This document shows positions 17,205 through 25,691 of a stretch of DNA of 47,500 bases, in pieces; position 1 is the first letter of the stretch; each line of letters opens with the position of its first letter. The notes beneath the pieces are model-generated. The model was given only the letters and a program-made list of their open reading frames with translations, ran no database searches and had not been told where the DNA came from. The stretch spans positions 1 to 47,500 of the forward strand of contig NZ_MBUA01000032.1 in NCBI RefSeq assembly GCF_014332695.1. Direction: 5' to 3'. Made by a program: the position numbers and the translations under genes. The stretch comes from Flavihumibacter stibioxidans. GTDB taxonomy: Bacteria > Bacteroidota > Bacteroidia > Chitinophagales > Chitinophagaceae.

Positions 17205-17768
17205 ATGTCAGAAGAATTATCTATGATCATGGATGATGCGGGCGATTCCATGAAGAAAGCGATCAACCACCTGGAAGCCGAACTGGTAAAAATCAGGGCC
17301 GGTAAAGCCAATCCGCAAATGCTGGATGGAATTGTGGTAGATTATTATGGTTCCCCCACACCCATCGCCCAGGTGGCCAATATTATGGCAACGGATGCGC
17401 GTACACTCACTGTGCAGCCCTGGGAAAAGAACATGCTGCAACCCATCGAAAGGGCAATCATCAATTCAAATATCGGGATCAACCCGCAGAACGATGGGGT
17501 GATTATCCGCATGTTCCTGCCGCCATTGACCGAAGAACGCCGCAAGGAACTGGTGAAAAGATGTAACGGGGAGGGCGAACATTCCAAAGTAGCCATCCGC
17601 AATATCCGCCGCGATGCAATTGAGCACATCAAAAAACTTCAGAAAGACGGATTGAGCGAAGATGCCGCAAAGGATGCGGAAAAGGATATCCAGGAACTGA
17701 CTGATAAATACATTCTGCTGGTTGAGAAACACCTGGCGGCCAAGGAGAAGGAGATTATGGTGGTGTGA
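17205..17768 (+). CDS. frr: Ribosome recycling factor
   Basis: 187 residues, the normal length. It starts with an amphipathic helix (MDDAGDSMKKAINHLEAELVKIRAGKANP) and continues through the typical RRF core: VVDYYGSPTPIAQVANI, the WEKNMLQPIERAI and NIGINPQNDG segments, LPPLTEERRKELVK and AIRNIRRDA. With EF-G it splits the post-termination ribosome complex in the cytoplasm. It lies 39 bp after the transferase gene with a candidate promoter of its own. Confidence 0.97.
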   Translation: MSEELSMIMDDAGDSMKKAINHLEAELVKIRAGKANPQMLDGIVVDYYGSPTPIAQVANIMATDARTLTVQPWEKNMLQPIERAIINSNIGINPQNDGVIIRMFLPPLTEERRKELVKRCNGEGEHSKVAIRNIRRDAIEHIKKLQKDGLSEDAAKDAEKDIQELTDKYILLVEKHLAAKEKEIMVV

Positions 17769-17911
17769 TGGGGTGTTGTGAGGCAATGCGTCGTTAGTGG
17801 TAAGTAGTGGGTTTGTGAATAAATAGATCCTGTCCCCGATGGGGAGTCAGATGCAATTGATTATATTGTTAACGGATTTTATTTTCCAATCATAACCTTA
17901 AATACTTACTT

Positions 17912-18313
17912 ATGGGATTCCTTTCCGATTTCAAAGCATTTGCCACCAAAGGCAGTCTGGTTGATGTTGCCATTGGTTTTTTAATGGGAACCGCATTTTC
18001 AAAGCTGGTCGGAAGTTTCACCACCGGACTGGTTTCACCGATTCTGGGCTTACTCACCGGCGGTAAAGACTTTTCTCATATGCAATGGGTAGTTAAAGAG
18101 GCTGAGAAGGATGCTTCCGGCGCTGTGGTGAGGGAAGCCGTTGCCTTTCAATATGGACTATTCCTCACATCGGTGCTGGATTTCATGATTATTGCATTTG
18201 TGTGTTACCTGTTCATTAAGGCCGTACTGCGTAAGGACCCGAATGCAGCTGCCGGTCCCAGCGCACAGGAAGTTCTGCTGACCGAAATCAGGGACGAACT
18301 CAGAAAGAAATAG
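17912..18313 (+). CDS. mscL: Large-conductance mechanosensitive channel
   Basis: 133 residues starting MGFLSDFKAFATKGSLVDVAIGFLMGTAFSKLVGSF. This is the conserved N-terminal amphipathic helix and pore-lining TM1 of MscL, with the small-residue pattern of the gate. A periplasmic loop follows (GKDFSHMQWVV) and then TM2 (FLTSVLDFMIIAFVCYLFIKAV). The C-terminal helix ends in LLTEIRDELRKK, the usual bundle motif. The protein forms a homopentameric inner-membrane valve that opens under osmotic downshock. The preceding 143 bp carries only a weak hairpin (CCCC-GAT-GGGG); a strong terminator follows the gene. Confidence 0.96.
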   Translation: MGFLSDFKAFATKGSLVDVAIGFLMGTAFSKLVGSFTTGLVSPILGLLTGGKDFSHMQWVVKEAEKDASGAVVREAVAFQYGLFLTSVLDFMIIAFVCYLFIKAVLRKDPNAAAGPSAQEVLLTEIRDELRKK

Positions 18314-18334
18314 TAAATCATCCTGTATATTTGC

Positions 18335-18373
18335 ATGGGCGTTTTGATTAGCATCAAAAGGCCCATTTTTTTT
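18335..18373 (+). terminator. Rho-independent terminator after mscL
   Basis: The stem pairs ATGGGC and TTTTGAT with ATCAAAA and GCCCAT (13 pairs around one G-G mismatch). It has a TAGC loop and is followed by eight T. Confidence 0.85.
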
Positions 18374-18390
18374 ACTCAAAAAACTATTGT

Positions 18391-19434
18391 ATGACTGTCA
18401 ACAAAAGGATTATTACCATGGTGGCTGCAGGGATTTTTTTCTGCTCCGGCCTGAGGGCACAGGATGAAGCCGTTTCCAGGATGAAAATGGAATCCTCCCG
18501 TAATACATTTGACGACACTACCTATAAATACAATGAAAAAGGCTGGAGGAAAGGTGGCCTCTTTTCCCTGAATCTTGCACAGGGAAGTTCCAGCAACTGG
18601 GCTGCTGGTGCGGAAAAATCATCATTTTCAGTGGCCGGATATACCACCCTTTTCGCTAATAAGAAAAAGGGTGATTTTTTCTGGGATAATACACTTGACC
18701 TTGGATATGCATTACAAAAAACCAGCTCACTGGGTACCCGTAAAACCGATGACAAGTTTGATTTTTACAGCAAGGCAGGCAAAAAGCTGAATGATCATTG
18801 GGCGCTGGCCGGGGTATTCAACCTTCGAACACAGATGACTGATGGGTACGATTATGATTACCTGAATAAAGGCATCCGCAGGCGGGTGTCTGGCTTATTT
18901 GCGCCTGCTTATCTGCTGGTTTCTCCCGGTATTGAATGGAAACCCAACAGTTACTTCAGTGTGTTGTTTTCACCCATTTCAGCCAGGTGGGTTATCGTGA
19001 GCAATGACCCGCTGAGTTATTATTACCAGAATGGTGATATCCCCCTGCCTGATGGGGGAAAGGAAACCCCATTGTCTGCACTGTATGGTGTAAACCCCAA
19101 CCGGAAAGTCTCAATGGAAGCGGGTGCATATCTCTCTGCCAGTTTTATGAAGGAGGTACTTAAAAATGTTACATATAAATCCAGGCTTGATCTTTTCAGT
19201 AACTACCTTGGCAAGCGCGATCCGGTAACGGATGAAAAGAATAAAGCAAAGCCCAAGAATATTGATGTATTCTGGACCAATGCGGTTTCCATGAAGATCA
19301 ACAAGTTCCTGAGTGTAACATATAACCTCGATCTCATATATGATGATGACGTAAGGCAATTCGGCCCGGATGGCAATTCAGCCGGTACCCAGATCAGGTC
19401 CCTTTTGGGCGTAGGCCTTTCTGCCAAATTCTGA
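18391..19434 (+). CDS. DUF3078 family outer-membrane beta-barrel protein
   Basis: 347 residues with an N-terminal signal peptide ending near GLRAQD. The segment SLNLAQGSSSNWAAGAEKSS is characteristic of DUF3078 proteins of Bacteroidota. It is followed by many amphipathic strands with aromatic ends, including a C-terminal LLGVGLSAKF that ends in Phe, as in outer-membrane barrels. Function is unknown in the family. It sits between the mscL terminator and a 42-bp perfect palindrome, so it is probably a single-gene transcript. A TATATTTG box lies at 18326-18333, but no TTG is spaced for -33 and the start site would fall within the terminator hairpin. Confidence 0.82.
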   Translation: MTVNKRIITMVAAGIFFCSGLRAQDEAVSRMKMESSRNTFDDTTYKYNEKGWRKGGLFSLNLAQGSSSNWAAGAEKSSFSVAGYTTLFANKKKGDFFWDNTLDLGYALQKTSSLGTRKTDDKFDFYSKAGKKLNDHWALAGVFNLRTQMTDGYDYDYLNKGIRRRVSGLFAPAYLLVSPGIEWKPNSYFSVLFSPISARWVIVSNDPLSYYYQNGDIPLPDGGKETPLSALYGVNPNRKVSMEAGAYLSASFMKEVLKNVTYKSRLDLFSNYLGKRDPVTDEKNKAKPKNIDVFWTNAVSMKINKFLSVTYNLDLIYDDDVRQFGPDGNSAGTQIRSLLGVGLSAKF

Positions 19435-19438
19435 TACC

Positions 19439-19480
19439 CGTCTGACGCGCGTCTGACGTACGTCAGACGCGCGTCAGACG
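19439..19480. repeat. Perfect 42-bp palindrome made of CGTCTGACG units
   Basis: The left half, 21 bp, is exactly complementary to the right half with no loop (centre GT|AC at 19459/19460). Each half contains two copies of CGTCTGACG in one orientation, so the whole is two forward and two reverse copies. It begins five bases after the DUF3078 stop and lies 58 bp before scpA. No T run follows directly. Confidence 0.9.
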
Positions 19481-19538
19481 CATAAAAATTGTATCTTTCC
19501 CGGCCCCCGGGTTTTCGGGGGGTATTATTTGAAAAAAA

Positions 19539-20342
19539 ATGGCCGCTCAACAGATATCCTACCAGATCAAATTGCCCCAGTTTGAGGGTCCTTTCGACCT
19601 TCTGCTGTTCTTTATTGAGCGCGATGAACTGGATATATATAACATCCCCATTACGCGGATCATCAACGATTTCCTGACCTATATCCACAGCCAGGAAAAA
19701 CTCAATATTGAGCTGTCCAGCGAGTTTATCCTCTTTGTTTCCACCCTGATGAGGATCAAAGCAAAAATGCTCCTGCCCAGGAAGGAAACAGATGCCCAGG
19801 GAAATGAAATTGACCCCCGGCAGGAACTGATTGAAAAACTGCTGGAATACAGGAAATACAAACAGGCATCGGCTGAACTGGCTGAAATGGAAGCCGTACG
19901 GATGCTAATGGTCAAGAGAGGTAATATTACCCGTGAACTGGGAACCATCGGTGAAGAGGCTTCTGAGGGCACCGAAATCCAGCAGATTACCCTTTTCAAA
20001 CTAATGAAGGCCTTTGAAAAGGTGATGCAAAAAGTGTACGACCGGAATAACAAACCGGTGCATACCGTGGTGCAATACAATTACACCATGGAACAAAGCC
20101 GTGAAAACGTGCTGGCACTCTGCCGGGTTCAGAAAACGCTTTCCTTCGAAAAACTCTTTGAACATTGTGAAAACCGCATTCACGCCATTTTCTCTTTCCT
20201 GAGCATGCTCGAACTGGTCCAGCAGAAATACATGCGGATCATGACAGGGGAGGGAAGAAACAACTTCATCGTGGAATGGAACGATGAGCGGGAAGAGGAT
20301 AATTTCGAATTCATATTCCCACAGGAACCAGCAGCCGGATAA
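19539..20342 (+). CDS. scpA: Segregation and condensation protein A
   Basis: 267 residues. The N-terminus carries the kleisin signature of ScpA, YQIKLPQFEGPFDLLLFFIERDELDIYNIPIT, and then SSEFILFVSTLMRIKAKMLLP. A charged linker of variable length follows, and the C-terminal winged-helix part (VLALCRVQKTLSFEKLFEHCENR ... FLSMLELVQQKYM). ScpA bridges the SMC heads and works with ScpB in chromosome condensation and segregation; neither smc nor scpB is in the window. A short hairpin (CCCCCG/CGGGGG, 19504-19521) lies in the 5' leader just upstream of the ATG and might affect translation or ending of upstream transcripts. Confidence 0.94.
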   Translation: MAAQQISYQIKLPQFEGPFDLLLFFIERDELDIYNIPITRIINDFLTYIHSQEKLNIELSSEFILFVSTLMRIKAKMLLPRKETDAQGNEIDPRQELIEKLLEYRKYKQASAELAEMEAVRMLMVKRGNITRELGTIGEEASEGTEIQQITLFKLMKAFEKVMQKVYDRNNKPVHTVVQYNYTMEQSRENVLALCRVQKTLSFEKLFEHCENRIHAIFSFLSMLELVQQKYMRIMTGEGRNNFIVEWNDEREEDNFEFIFPQEPAAG

Positions 20343-20370
20343 TTATTCTCTTAACCCGCGCTGAATCCAT

Positions 20371-22299
20371 TTATTGCAGGATGCTCACCTTTACTTTTTC
20401 CTTCATCATATCTTTCAGCGTGTCGGCAATGGCGTTGAGGTCATAACCACATTCACGGTGTAATTCCTTCAGTGTTCCATGTTCCACGATGCGGTCGGGT
20501 ATACCCAGTATTTTAACCTGTGCATGGTAGTTATGTCTGGCCATGAACTCCAGCACCGCGGAACCAAATCCTCCCACGACAGTTCCATCTTCCACGGTGA
20601 TGACCTTGTTGTATTTGCGGAACACCTCGTGCAGCATTTCTTCGTCGATGGGCTTCACGAAGCGCATGTCGTAATGGCCTGCATTGATACCATATTGCTT
20701 TACCTCGCGGATAGCGGAGGCGGCAAAATTTCCAGGGTGTCCAAAGCTGAGCACTGCGATCTCTTCACCATCTTTCAATTTACGGCCCCTGCCGATTTCC
20801 AGCTCCTTCAGTTCGGTCTTCCATTCCGGCATAACACCTTCCCCACGGGGATATCGGATCACAAAGGGAAGGGTTGTGCTTTCCAGTTGGGCCGTGTACA
20901 TCAGGTTACGCAGTTCGGATTCATTCATTGGCGCGCTGACGATCATATTGGGAATGCAGCGGAAATAGGGGATATCATAAGCACCATGGTGCGTGGGTCC
21001 GTCTTCGCCTACCAGTCCGGCCCGGTCAAGACAGAATACCACCGGAAGTTTCTGGATCGCTACATCGTGCACCACCTGGTCATAGGCGCGCTGCATGAAG
21101 GAAGAGTAAATATTGCAGAAGACCTTCATGCCCTGGGTTGCCAAACCAGCACTTACAGTTACTGCATGCTGTTCACAGATGCCCACATCAATGGCGCGGT
21201 CAGGCATTTTGTCCATCATTATCTTGAGTGAAGAACCTGAGGGCATTGCCGGGGTGATACCGAAGATGCGATCGTTAGTTTCCGCCATTTCCAATAAGGT
21301 ATGGCCGAAAACATCCTGGTATTTGGGTGGCTGGGGCAGGTCAAATTTCTTCTTGTAGATCTCACCGGTGATCTTGTCAAAGAGTCCGGGTGCATGCCAC
21401 TTGGTCTGGTCCTTTTCCGCAAGTTCGTATCCTTTTCCTTTTACGGTAATTACATGCAGGATCTTGGGACCGGGAATGTTTTTCAGGTCCTGCAGGGTAT
21501 CCACCAGTTTGGTGATATTATGACCATCAATGGGGCCGAAATATCTGATTTTCAATGCTTCGAACAGGTTACTGCTCTTGGTGACCATACCCTTGATGCT
21601 ATGCTCCATCTTGCTGGCAATTTCCCTCGAAAAATTCTTGCCAACCGGCAGTTTTCCCAAAGCCTTCCAGATATCGTCTTTCAGCTTGTTGTAAGTGGGG
21701 GAAGTGGTGATATCGGTCAGGTATTCTCTGAGGGCGCCCACATTCGGGTCGATACTCATGCAGTTGTCGTTCAGGATAATCAGCATATCAGAGTCGGCTA
21801 CACCGGCATGGTTCATGGCTTCGAAGGCCATTCCGGCTGTCATGGATCCATCCCCTATAACGGCCACTGATTTACGGTCTTCTCCCTTATACCTGGCAGC
21901 GATGGCCATGCCCAGGGCGGCTGAAATGGAAGTGGAAGAATGCCCCACACCGAAGGTATCGTATTCACTTTCAGTGCGTTTGGGAAAGCCCGACAATCCG
22001 CCGTACTTGCGGTTGGAGGCAAAATTATCGCGGCGCCCGGTCAGGATCTTATGGCCATAAGCCTGGTGGCCCACATCCCAGACCAACTGGTCATAGGGTG
22101 TATTGTACACGTAATGAAGGGCGGTAGTGAGTTCCACCACACCCAGGCTGGCTGCAAAATGGCCGCCATGTACACTCACCACATCGATGATGTACTGCCT
22201 TAACTCATCACAAACCTGGTGCAATTGTTCCTTGCCCAGGGCTTTGAGATCGGCCGGAGAATTGATGTGTTGCAGCAGGGGACCCGGTTTAATTTCCAT
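20371..22299 (-). CDS. dxs: 1-deoxy-D-xylulose-5-phosphate synthase
   Basis: 642 residues, full length. The N-terminal ThDP domain has HGGHFAASLGVVELTTALHYV, WDVGHQAYGHKILTGRRD, GHSSTSISAALGMA and the ThDP motif from GDGSMTAGMAFEAMNHAG to NDNCMSI. The C-terminal parts contain EQHAVTVSAGLATQGMKVF and DRAGLVGEDGPTHHGAYDI, both strongly conserved in DXS. It condenses pyruvate with glyceraldehyde 3-phosphate, the first step of the MEP route to isoprenoids. The GGGP-synthase-like protein encoded about 4 kb away would be one consumer of polyprenyl diphosphates. It is convergent with scpA and divergent from the LytS-type kinase gene. Confidence 0.97.
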   Translation of the reverse strand: MEIKPGPLLQHINSPADLKALGKEQLHQVCDELRQYIIDVVSVHGGHFAASLGVVELTTALHYVYNTPYDQLVWDVGHQAYGHKILTGRRDNFASNRKYGGLSGFPKRTESEYDTFGVGHSSTSISAALGMAIAARYKGEDRKSVAVIGDGSMTAGMAFEAMNHAGVADSDMLIILNDNCMSIDPNVGALREYLTDITTSPTYNKLKDDIWKALGKLPVGKNFSREIASKMEHSIKGMVTKSSNLFEALKIRYFGPIDGHNITKLVDTLQDLKNIPGPKILHVITVKGKGYELAEKDQTKWHAPGLFDKITGEIYKKKFDLPQPPKYQDVFGHTLLEMAETNDRIFGITPAMPSGSSLKIMMDKMPDRAIDVGICEQHAVTVSAGLATQGMKVFCNIYSSFMQRAYDQVVHDVAIQKLPVVFCLDRAGLVGEDGPTHHGAYDIPYFRCIPNMIVSAPMNESELRNLMYTAQLESTTLPFVIRYPRGEGVMPEWKTELKELEIGRGRKLKDGEEIAVLSFGHPGNFAASAIREVKQYGINAGHYDMRFVKPIDEEMLHEVFRKYNKVITVEDGTVVGGFGSAVLEFMARHNYHAQVKILGIPDRIVEHGTLKELHRECGYDLNAIADTLKDMMKEKVKVSILQ

Positions 22300-22317
22300 T
22301 CAGTATATATAAAGAAT

Positions 22318-22325
22318 CAAAGATA
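22318..22325 (-). promoter_or_regulatory. Possible -7 box for dxs
   Basis: The minus strand reads TATCTTTG (TAnnTTTG) 18 bp upstream of the dxs ATG. No TTG is found at -33 spacing. Confidence 0.35.
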
Positions 22326-22464
22326 CAGAACGATCCAGTGTCAGCCGGATAGTTCAGCGTAAAGATTTTAACAAACAATGCCTGTTTTGGTTGACTGCCG
22401 GTCATCCTGACACATTGCCCCGGCTCCATTCTATTTGGCCATTAATACAATTCAGTATATTAGT

Positions 22465-22487
22465 GCTGTTTCAAACAGCTAGTTTTG
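22465..22487 (+). promoter_or_regulatory. Palindrome and -7 box before the LytS-type kinase gene
   Basis: A 15-bp perfect palindrome, GCTGTTT-C-AAACAGC (22465-22479), directly abuts TAGTTTTG (22480-22487), an exact TAnnTTTG match. A start site about 7 nt further would make the transcript nearly leaderless at the ATG of 22493. The palindrome is a candidate operator (inference). Confidence 0.3.
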
Positions 22488-22492
22488 TACCT

Positions 22493-23548
22493 ATGTTGCC
22501 ACGCGGATTAAAATATTACTGGATTTGCCAGGTGATGGGCTGGACATTTGTTGTCCTGTCCATGCTCTTTTTTGCCTATACTTTTTCACCAGCCAGAATC
22601 GATGGACGTTTCTTTATGCGGCTGTTCCTGATCTTTTCGGCCGGCATTTTTACCACCCATATCCTACGGGCCTTTATCCGCAAGAGCGGCTGGCTGATGC
22701 TGCCGGTGGAAAAACTGATTCCCCGGATGGCTATTGCCATCGTAGTTACCAGTCTGGCCTGTAGTCTTTTATACATGGGACTTATTTCAACTTTTAATGT
22801 ACAGTCGGATGCTCCGCGGAAAATTGAATTCTCCACCAAATTAATGGCATCGACCCTGGACATCGGCCTGTTTATCATTCCCTGGACCCTGATCTACTAT
22901 ATTTACCATTATGTGGCCAAGAGCCGGAAGCAGGAAGTTGATACCCTCAAACTGGAGGCCCTGGTAAAGGAACTTGAGCTGAAGACTATCAAAGCACATA
23001 TCAATCCGCATTTTATTTTCAATGCGCTCAACAGTATCCGGGCACTGATAGATGAGAACCCCGGCCGCGCGCGGGATGCCATCACCGAACTCAGCAATAT
23101 CCTCAGGAGCAGTATGCAATCGGAGAAATCGGAGACTGTTCCCCTGGAGAAGGAATTGAATATTGTGCGCGATTACCTGGCCCTGGAGCATATCCGGTTT
23201 GAAGACCGCCTGCAGGTGGAATATGCCGTGGATGAAGATACCCTGGACCAGCCGATACCACCGATGATGCTGCAGACCCTGGTGGAGAACGCCATCAAGC
23301 ATGGCATCGGCAAGCAGATGAAGGGCGGGGTAGTGAGGATTATTTCAGATTTCAGGGACGATTACCATGAGTTGCTGGTACAAAATACCGGCCGGCTGAA
23401 CGGACATATCAACGGTGACGGATTCGGCATCAGCAGTACCCGTAACCGATTGCAGTTACTCTTTGGCAATAAGGCCGATTTCAGTATCCGCGAGTCCAAC
23501 GGCAATATGGTGGAAGCACGTGTAAAGATCCCGGTTACAACCCCCTAA
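22493..23548 (+). CDS. LytS-type sensor histidine kinase (His_kinase family)
   Basis: 351 residues from the ATG at 22493 (the upstream extension to 22391 is unlike the family). Four hydrophobic segments in the first ~150 residues form a membrane sensor without a recognisable extracytoplasmic domain. A helical linker follows, and then the motif AHINPHFIFNALNSIRALID with the probable phosphorylated His at 169. ALEHIRFEDRL, PPMMLQTLVENAIKHGI (N box) and GFGISSTRNRL (G box) complete an ATPase of the LytS/YehU class. The response regulator follows by 13 bp, forming a two-component pair. The signal and target genes are unknown. Confidence 0.92.
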   Translation: MLPRGLKYYWICQVMGWTFVVLSMLFFAYTFSPARIDGRFFMRLFLIFSAGIFTTHILRAFIRKSGWLMLPVEKLIPRMAIAIVVTSLACSLLYMGLISTFNVQSDAPRKIEFSTKLMASTLDIGLFIIPWTLIYYIYHYVAKSRKQEVDTLKLEALVKELELKTIKAHINPHFIFNALNSIRALIDENPGRARDAITELSNILRSSMQSEKSETVPLEKELNIVRDYLALEHIRFEDRLQVEYAVDEDTLDQPIPPMMLQTLVENAIKHGIGKQMKGGVVRIISDFRDDYHELLVQNTGRLNGHINGDGFGISSTRNRLQLLFGNKADFSIRESNGNMVEARVKIPVTTP

Positions 23549-23561
23549 TAAACCCCGACAT

Positions 23562-24293
23562 ATGATAAAGGCTGTACTGATAGATGATGAAAGACTGGCC
23601 CGGACCGAATTGCGTAAACTGCTGCAGGATTTTCCCGAGATCGAAGTAGTGGGAGAAGCCGCCAATGCCGCAGAAGGCATTGAGGTAATCGAGAACCTGC
23701 AACCCGACCTGGTTTTCCTCGACATCCAGATGCCGGGTAAAACCGGTTTCGATATGCTGAGTGAGCTCGAAAAAGCTCCCCATGTTATTTTCACCACGGC
23801 TTATGATGAGTATGCGCTGAAGGCTTTTGAAGTAAATGCGCTGGATTACCTCCTGAAGCCCGTGGATACCAAACGCCTGGCAGATTCGATCAATAAACTA
23901 CATATTGCGGAGGAGAAGGAAGCCATGGCACCGGCCATCAGCAGCAACCGCAGCCTGCTCAGTGAGAACGACCAGGTCTTTGTAAAAGACGGTGAACGTT
24001 GCTGGTTCGTGAAACTCAGTGACATCCGGCTGTTTGAAAGTGTGGGCAACTATGCCAAGGTTTTCTTCGGCAATAATAAACCCCTGATCCTGAAATCGCT
24101 TAATGCCCTGGAAGAGCGGCTCGATGAGAAAGTATTCTTCCGCGCCAACCGCAAGCATATCGTGAACCTTCGCCTGATCGAAAAGATTGAACCGTATTTC
24201 AATGGCGGTCTCCTGCTCGAACTGAAAGGCGGCGAGAAAATCGAAGTCAGCCGCAGGCAGACGGTGAAATTCAAGGAGATGATGAGTCTTTGA
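23562..24293 (+). CDS. LytTR family response regulator
   Basis: 243 residues. The receiver domain has acidic Asp8-Asp9, the phospho-acceptor Asp54 (VFLDIQMPG), TTAYDEYALKAF and Lys in YLLKPVDTKRL. The C-terminal LytTR DNA-binding domain runs from about residue 138 (VFVKDGERCWFVKLSDIRLFESVGNYAKVF ... FFRANRKHIVNLRLIEKI ... VSRRQTVKFKEMM). It is encoded 13 bp after the LytS-type kinase and is certainly its partner. LytTR proteins bind tandem imperfect repeats upstream of target promoters. Two bases past its stop codon begins an array of four ATGGTGA units. Confidence 0.94.
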   Translation: MIKAVLIDDERLARTELRKLLQDFPEIEVVGEAANAAEGIEVIENLQPDLVFLDIQMPGKTGFDMLSELEKAPHVIFTTAYDEYALKAFEVNALDYLLKPVDTKRLADSINKLHIAEEKEAMAPAISSNRSLLSENDQVFVKDGERCWFVKLSDIRLFESVGNYAKVFFGNNKPLILKSLNALEERLDEKVFFRANRKHIVNLRLIEKIEPYFNGGLLLELKGGEKIEVSRRQTVKFKEMMSL

Positions 24294-24295
24294 TA

Positions 24296-24323
24296 ATGGT
24301 GAATGGTGAATGGTGAATGGTGA
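24296..24323 (+). repeat. Four perfect tandem copies of ATGGTGA
   Basis: Units at 24296, 24303, 24310 and 24317 are identical 7-mers. The array begins two bases after the TGA of the LytTR gene and ends 17 bp before the start of the M28 peptidase gene. The same unit occurs around the IVP-type gene at 14695 and 15002. Confidence 0.93.
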
Positions 24324-24340
24324 ATTTTTTAAAATTTAGT

Positions 24341-25651
24341 ATGAGAAATATACGTTCTAACGCCTTGTGGGCGCTGGTGATCGCCCTTGGTTTTTCCGCA
24401 TGTAAATCTGCCAAACCCGGTGCCGCTTCCGGTGAACCAACAATTGATATCCATGAAGTCAGCCGGATAGAGAAAACACTGTCTGCCGATGATATGGCCG
24501 GCCGCAAAGTCTTTTCGCCCGGAATCGACAAGGCCGCCGCTTTTATCGCCGCAGAGTTTGAAAAAGCTGGGCTGCAGAGACCGGATAACGGCAATGGATA
24601 CCTGCAAACTTTTTCCATGCTGAAACCCACACAGGTGAGCGCAACTGCGGTTATTGATGGCCGTGATCTGCCCGCCGGTGAGTTTGTCGTGGTAACAGGG
24701 CAGCCAACTCTTTCTGTTACCCCTGAATCTGGTTATGAAATAGTGTCCATCGAAAAGGGTGCAAATATTTTCCAGAAAGCAAATGAACATATCGGCTCAG
24801 GAAAGAACAGGCTGGTGATGGTGGATACATCTTTTTCAAAAAACTTTCCCCGGCTGGCCTTCTTCAAAAGGCAGATGATGGAAACCGCTACCAGTACCAT
24901 TTTTATCCTGGGGCAGGACAAGCCATCTGCTTTCCGGGTTGACGCAACGCATACCATTGAGCGATCTTCCCTGAGCAATGTGGTGGGTATCTTACCCGGC
25001 AAATCACGTAAAAATGAATATGTGATTTTCTCAGGTCACTACGATCACCTGGGTATCGGAAAACCACTGAATGGCGATTCCATTTACAATGGCGCCAATG
25101 ACGATGCGGCCGGAACAACTGCAGTGATCATGCTGGCCAACTATTTCAAACAGCTTAATAACAACGAACGCACCATCATCTTTGCAGCCTTCACGGCTGA
25201 AGAATCCGGCGGGTACGGAGCTACCTATTTTTCCCGCCAGTTTGATCCGGCACAGGTGATGGCCATGTTCAATATTGAGATGATCGGAACCGAAAGCAAA
25301 TGGGGCACTAATTCTGCCTACATAACAGGTTACGATAAAACCAATATGGGCGAAATCCTGGCAAAGAACCTGCAGGGTTCCGGTTTCACTTTTCATCCAG
25401 ATCCCTATCCCGACCAGCAGCTTTTCTACCGTTCCGATAATGCAACGCTGGCAAGACTTGGCGTGCCGGCGCATACCATCTCCACTTCCAAGATGGACAG
25501 CGAAAAATATTATCATACTGCCGATGACGAATTCGAAACCCTTGATATGGAGAACATGACCCGTATCATCCGTGCCATTGCCATCAGTTCCAGGACCATT
25601 GTGGCAGGGCAGGATACACCTTCGCGGGTGAATACCTCAGACTTACGTTAA
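24341..25651 (+). CDS. M28 family zinc peptidase, lipoprotein
   Basis: 436 residues from the ATG at 24341. An in-frame ATG at 24317 lies inside the 7-bp repeat array and would spoil the signal peptide. A lipobox at LGFSAC (Cys21) predicts a lipid anchor. The M28 metal-site motifs are complete: SGHYDHLG (His about 233), NGANDDAAGT (Asp about 254), FTAEESGGYG (Glu pair 287-288), FNIEMIG (Glu about 313) and a C-terminal His in SEKYYHTADDE. Family members are di-zinc aminopeptidases; the preferred residue is not readable. A paralogous M28 gene follows 40 bp downstream. Confidence 0.9.
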   Translation: MRNIRSNALWALVIALGFSACKSAKPGAASGEPTIDIHEVSRIEKTLSADDMAGRKVFSPGIDKAAAFIAAEFEKAGLQRPDNGNGYLQTFSMLKPTQVSATAVIDGRDLPAGEFVVVTGQPTLSVTPESGYEIVSIEKGANIFQKANEHIGSGKNRLVMVDTSFSKNFPRLAFFKRQMMETATSTIFILGQDKPSAFRVDATHTIERSSLSNVVGILPGKSRKNEYVIFSGHYDHLGIGKPLNGDSIYNGANDDAAGTTAVIMLANYFKQLNNNERTIIFAAFTAEESGGYGATYFSRQFDPAQVMAMFNIEMIGTESKWGTNSAYITGYDKTNMGEILAKNLQGSGFTFHPDPYPDQQLFYRSDNATLARLGVPAHTISTSKMDSEKYYHTADDEFETLDMENMTRIIRAIAISSRTIVAGQDTPSRVNTSDLR

Positions 25652-25691
25652 AGCGCTTTTACGCTTTGCACAGATTCCTTAGTTTCGGGTA

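Noticed and set aside
17825-17845. CCCC-GAT-GGGG hairpin before mscL as terminator of frr
   Set aside because: The stem is only four to five GC pairs and no T run follows; too weak to call.
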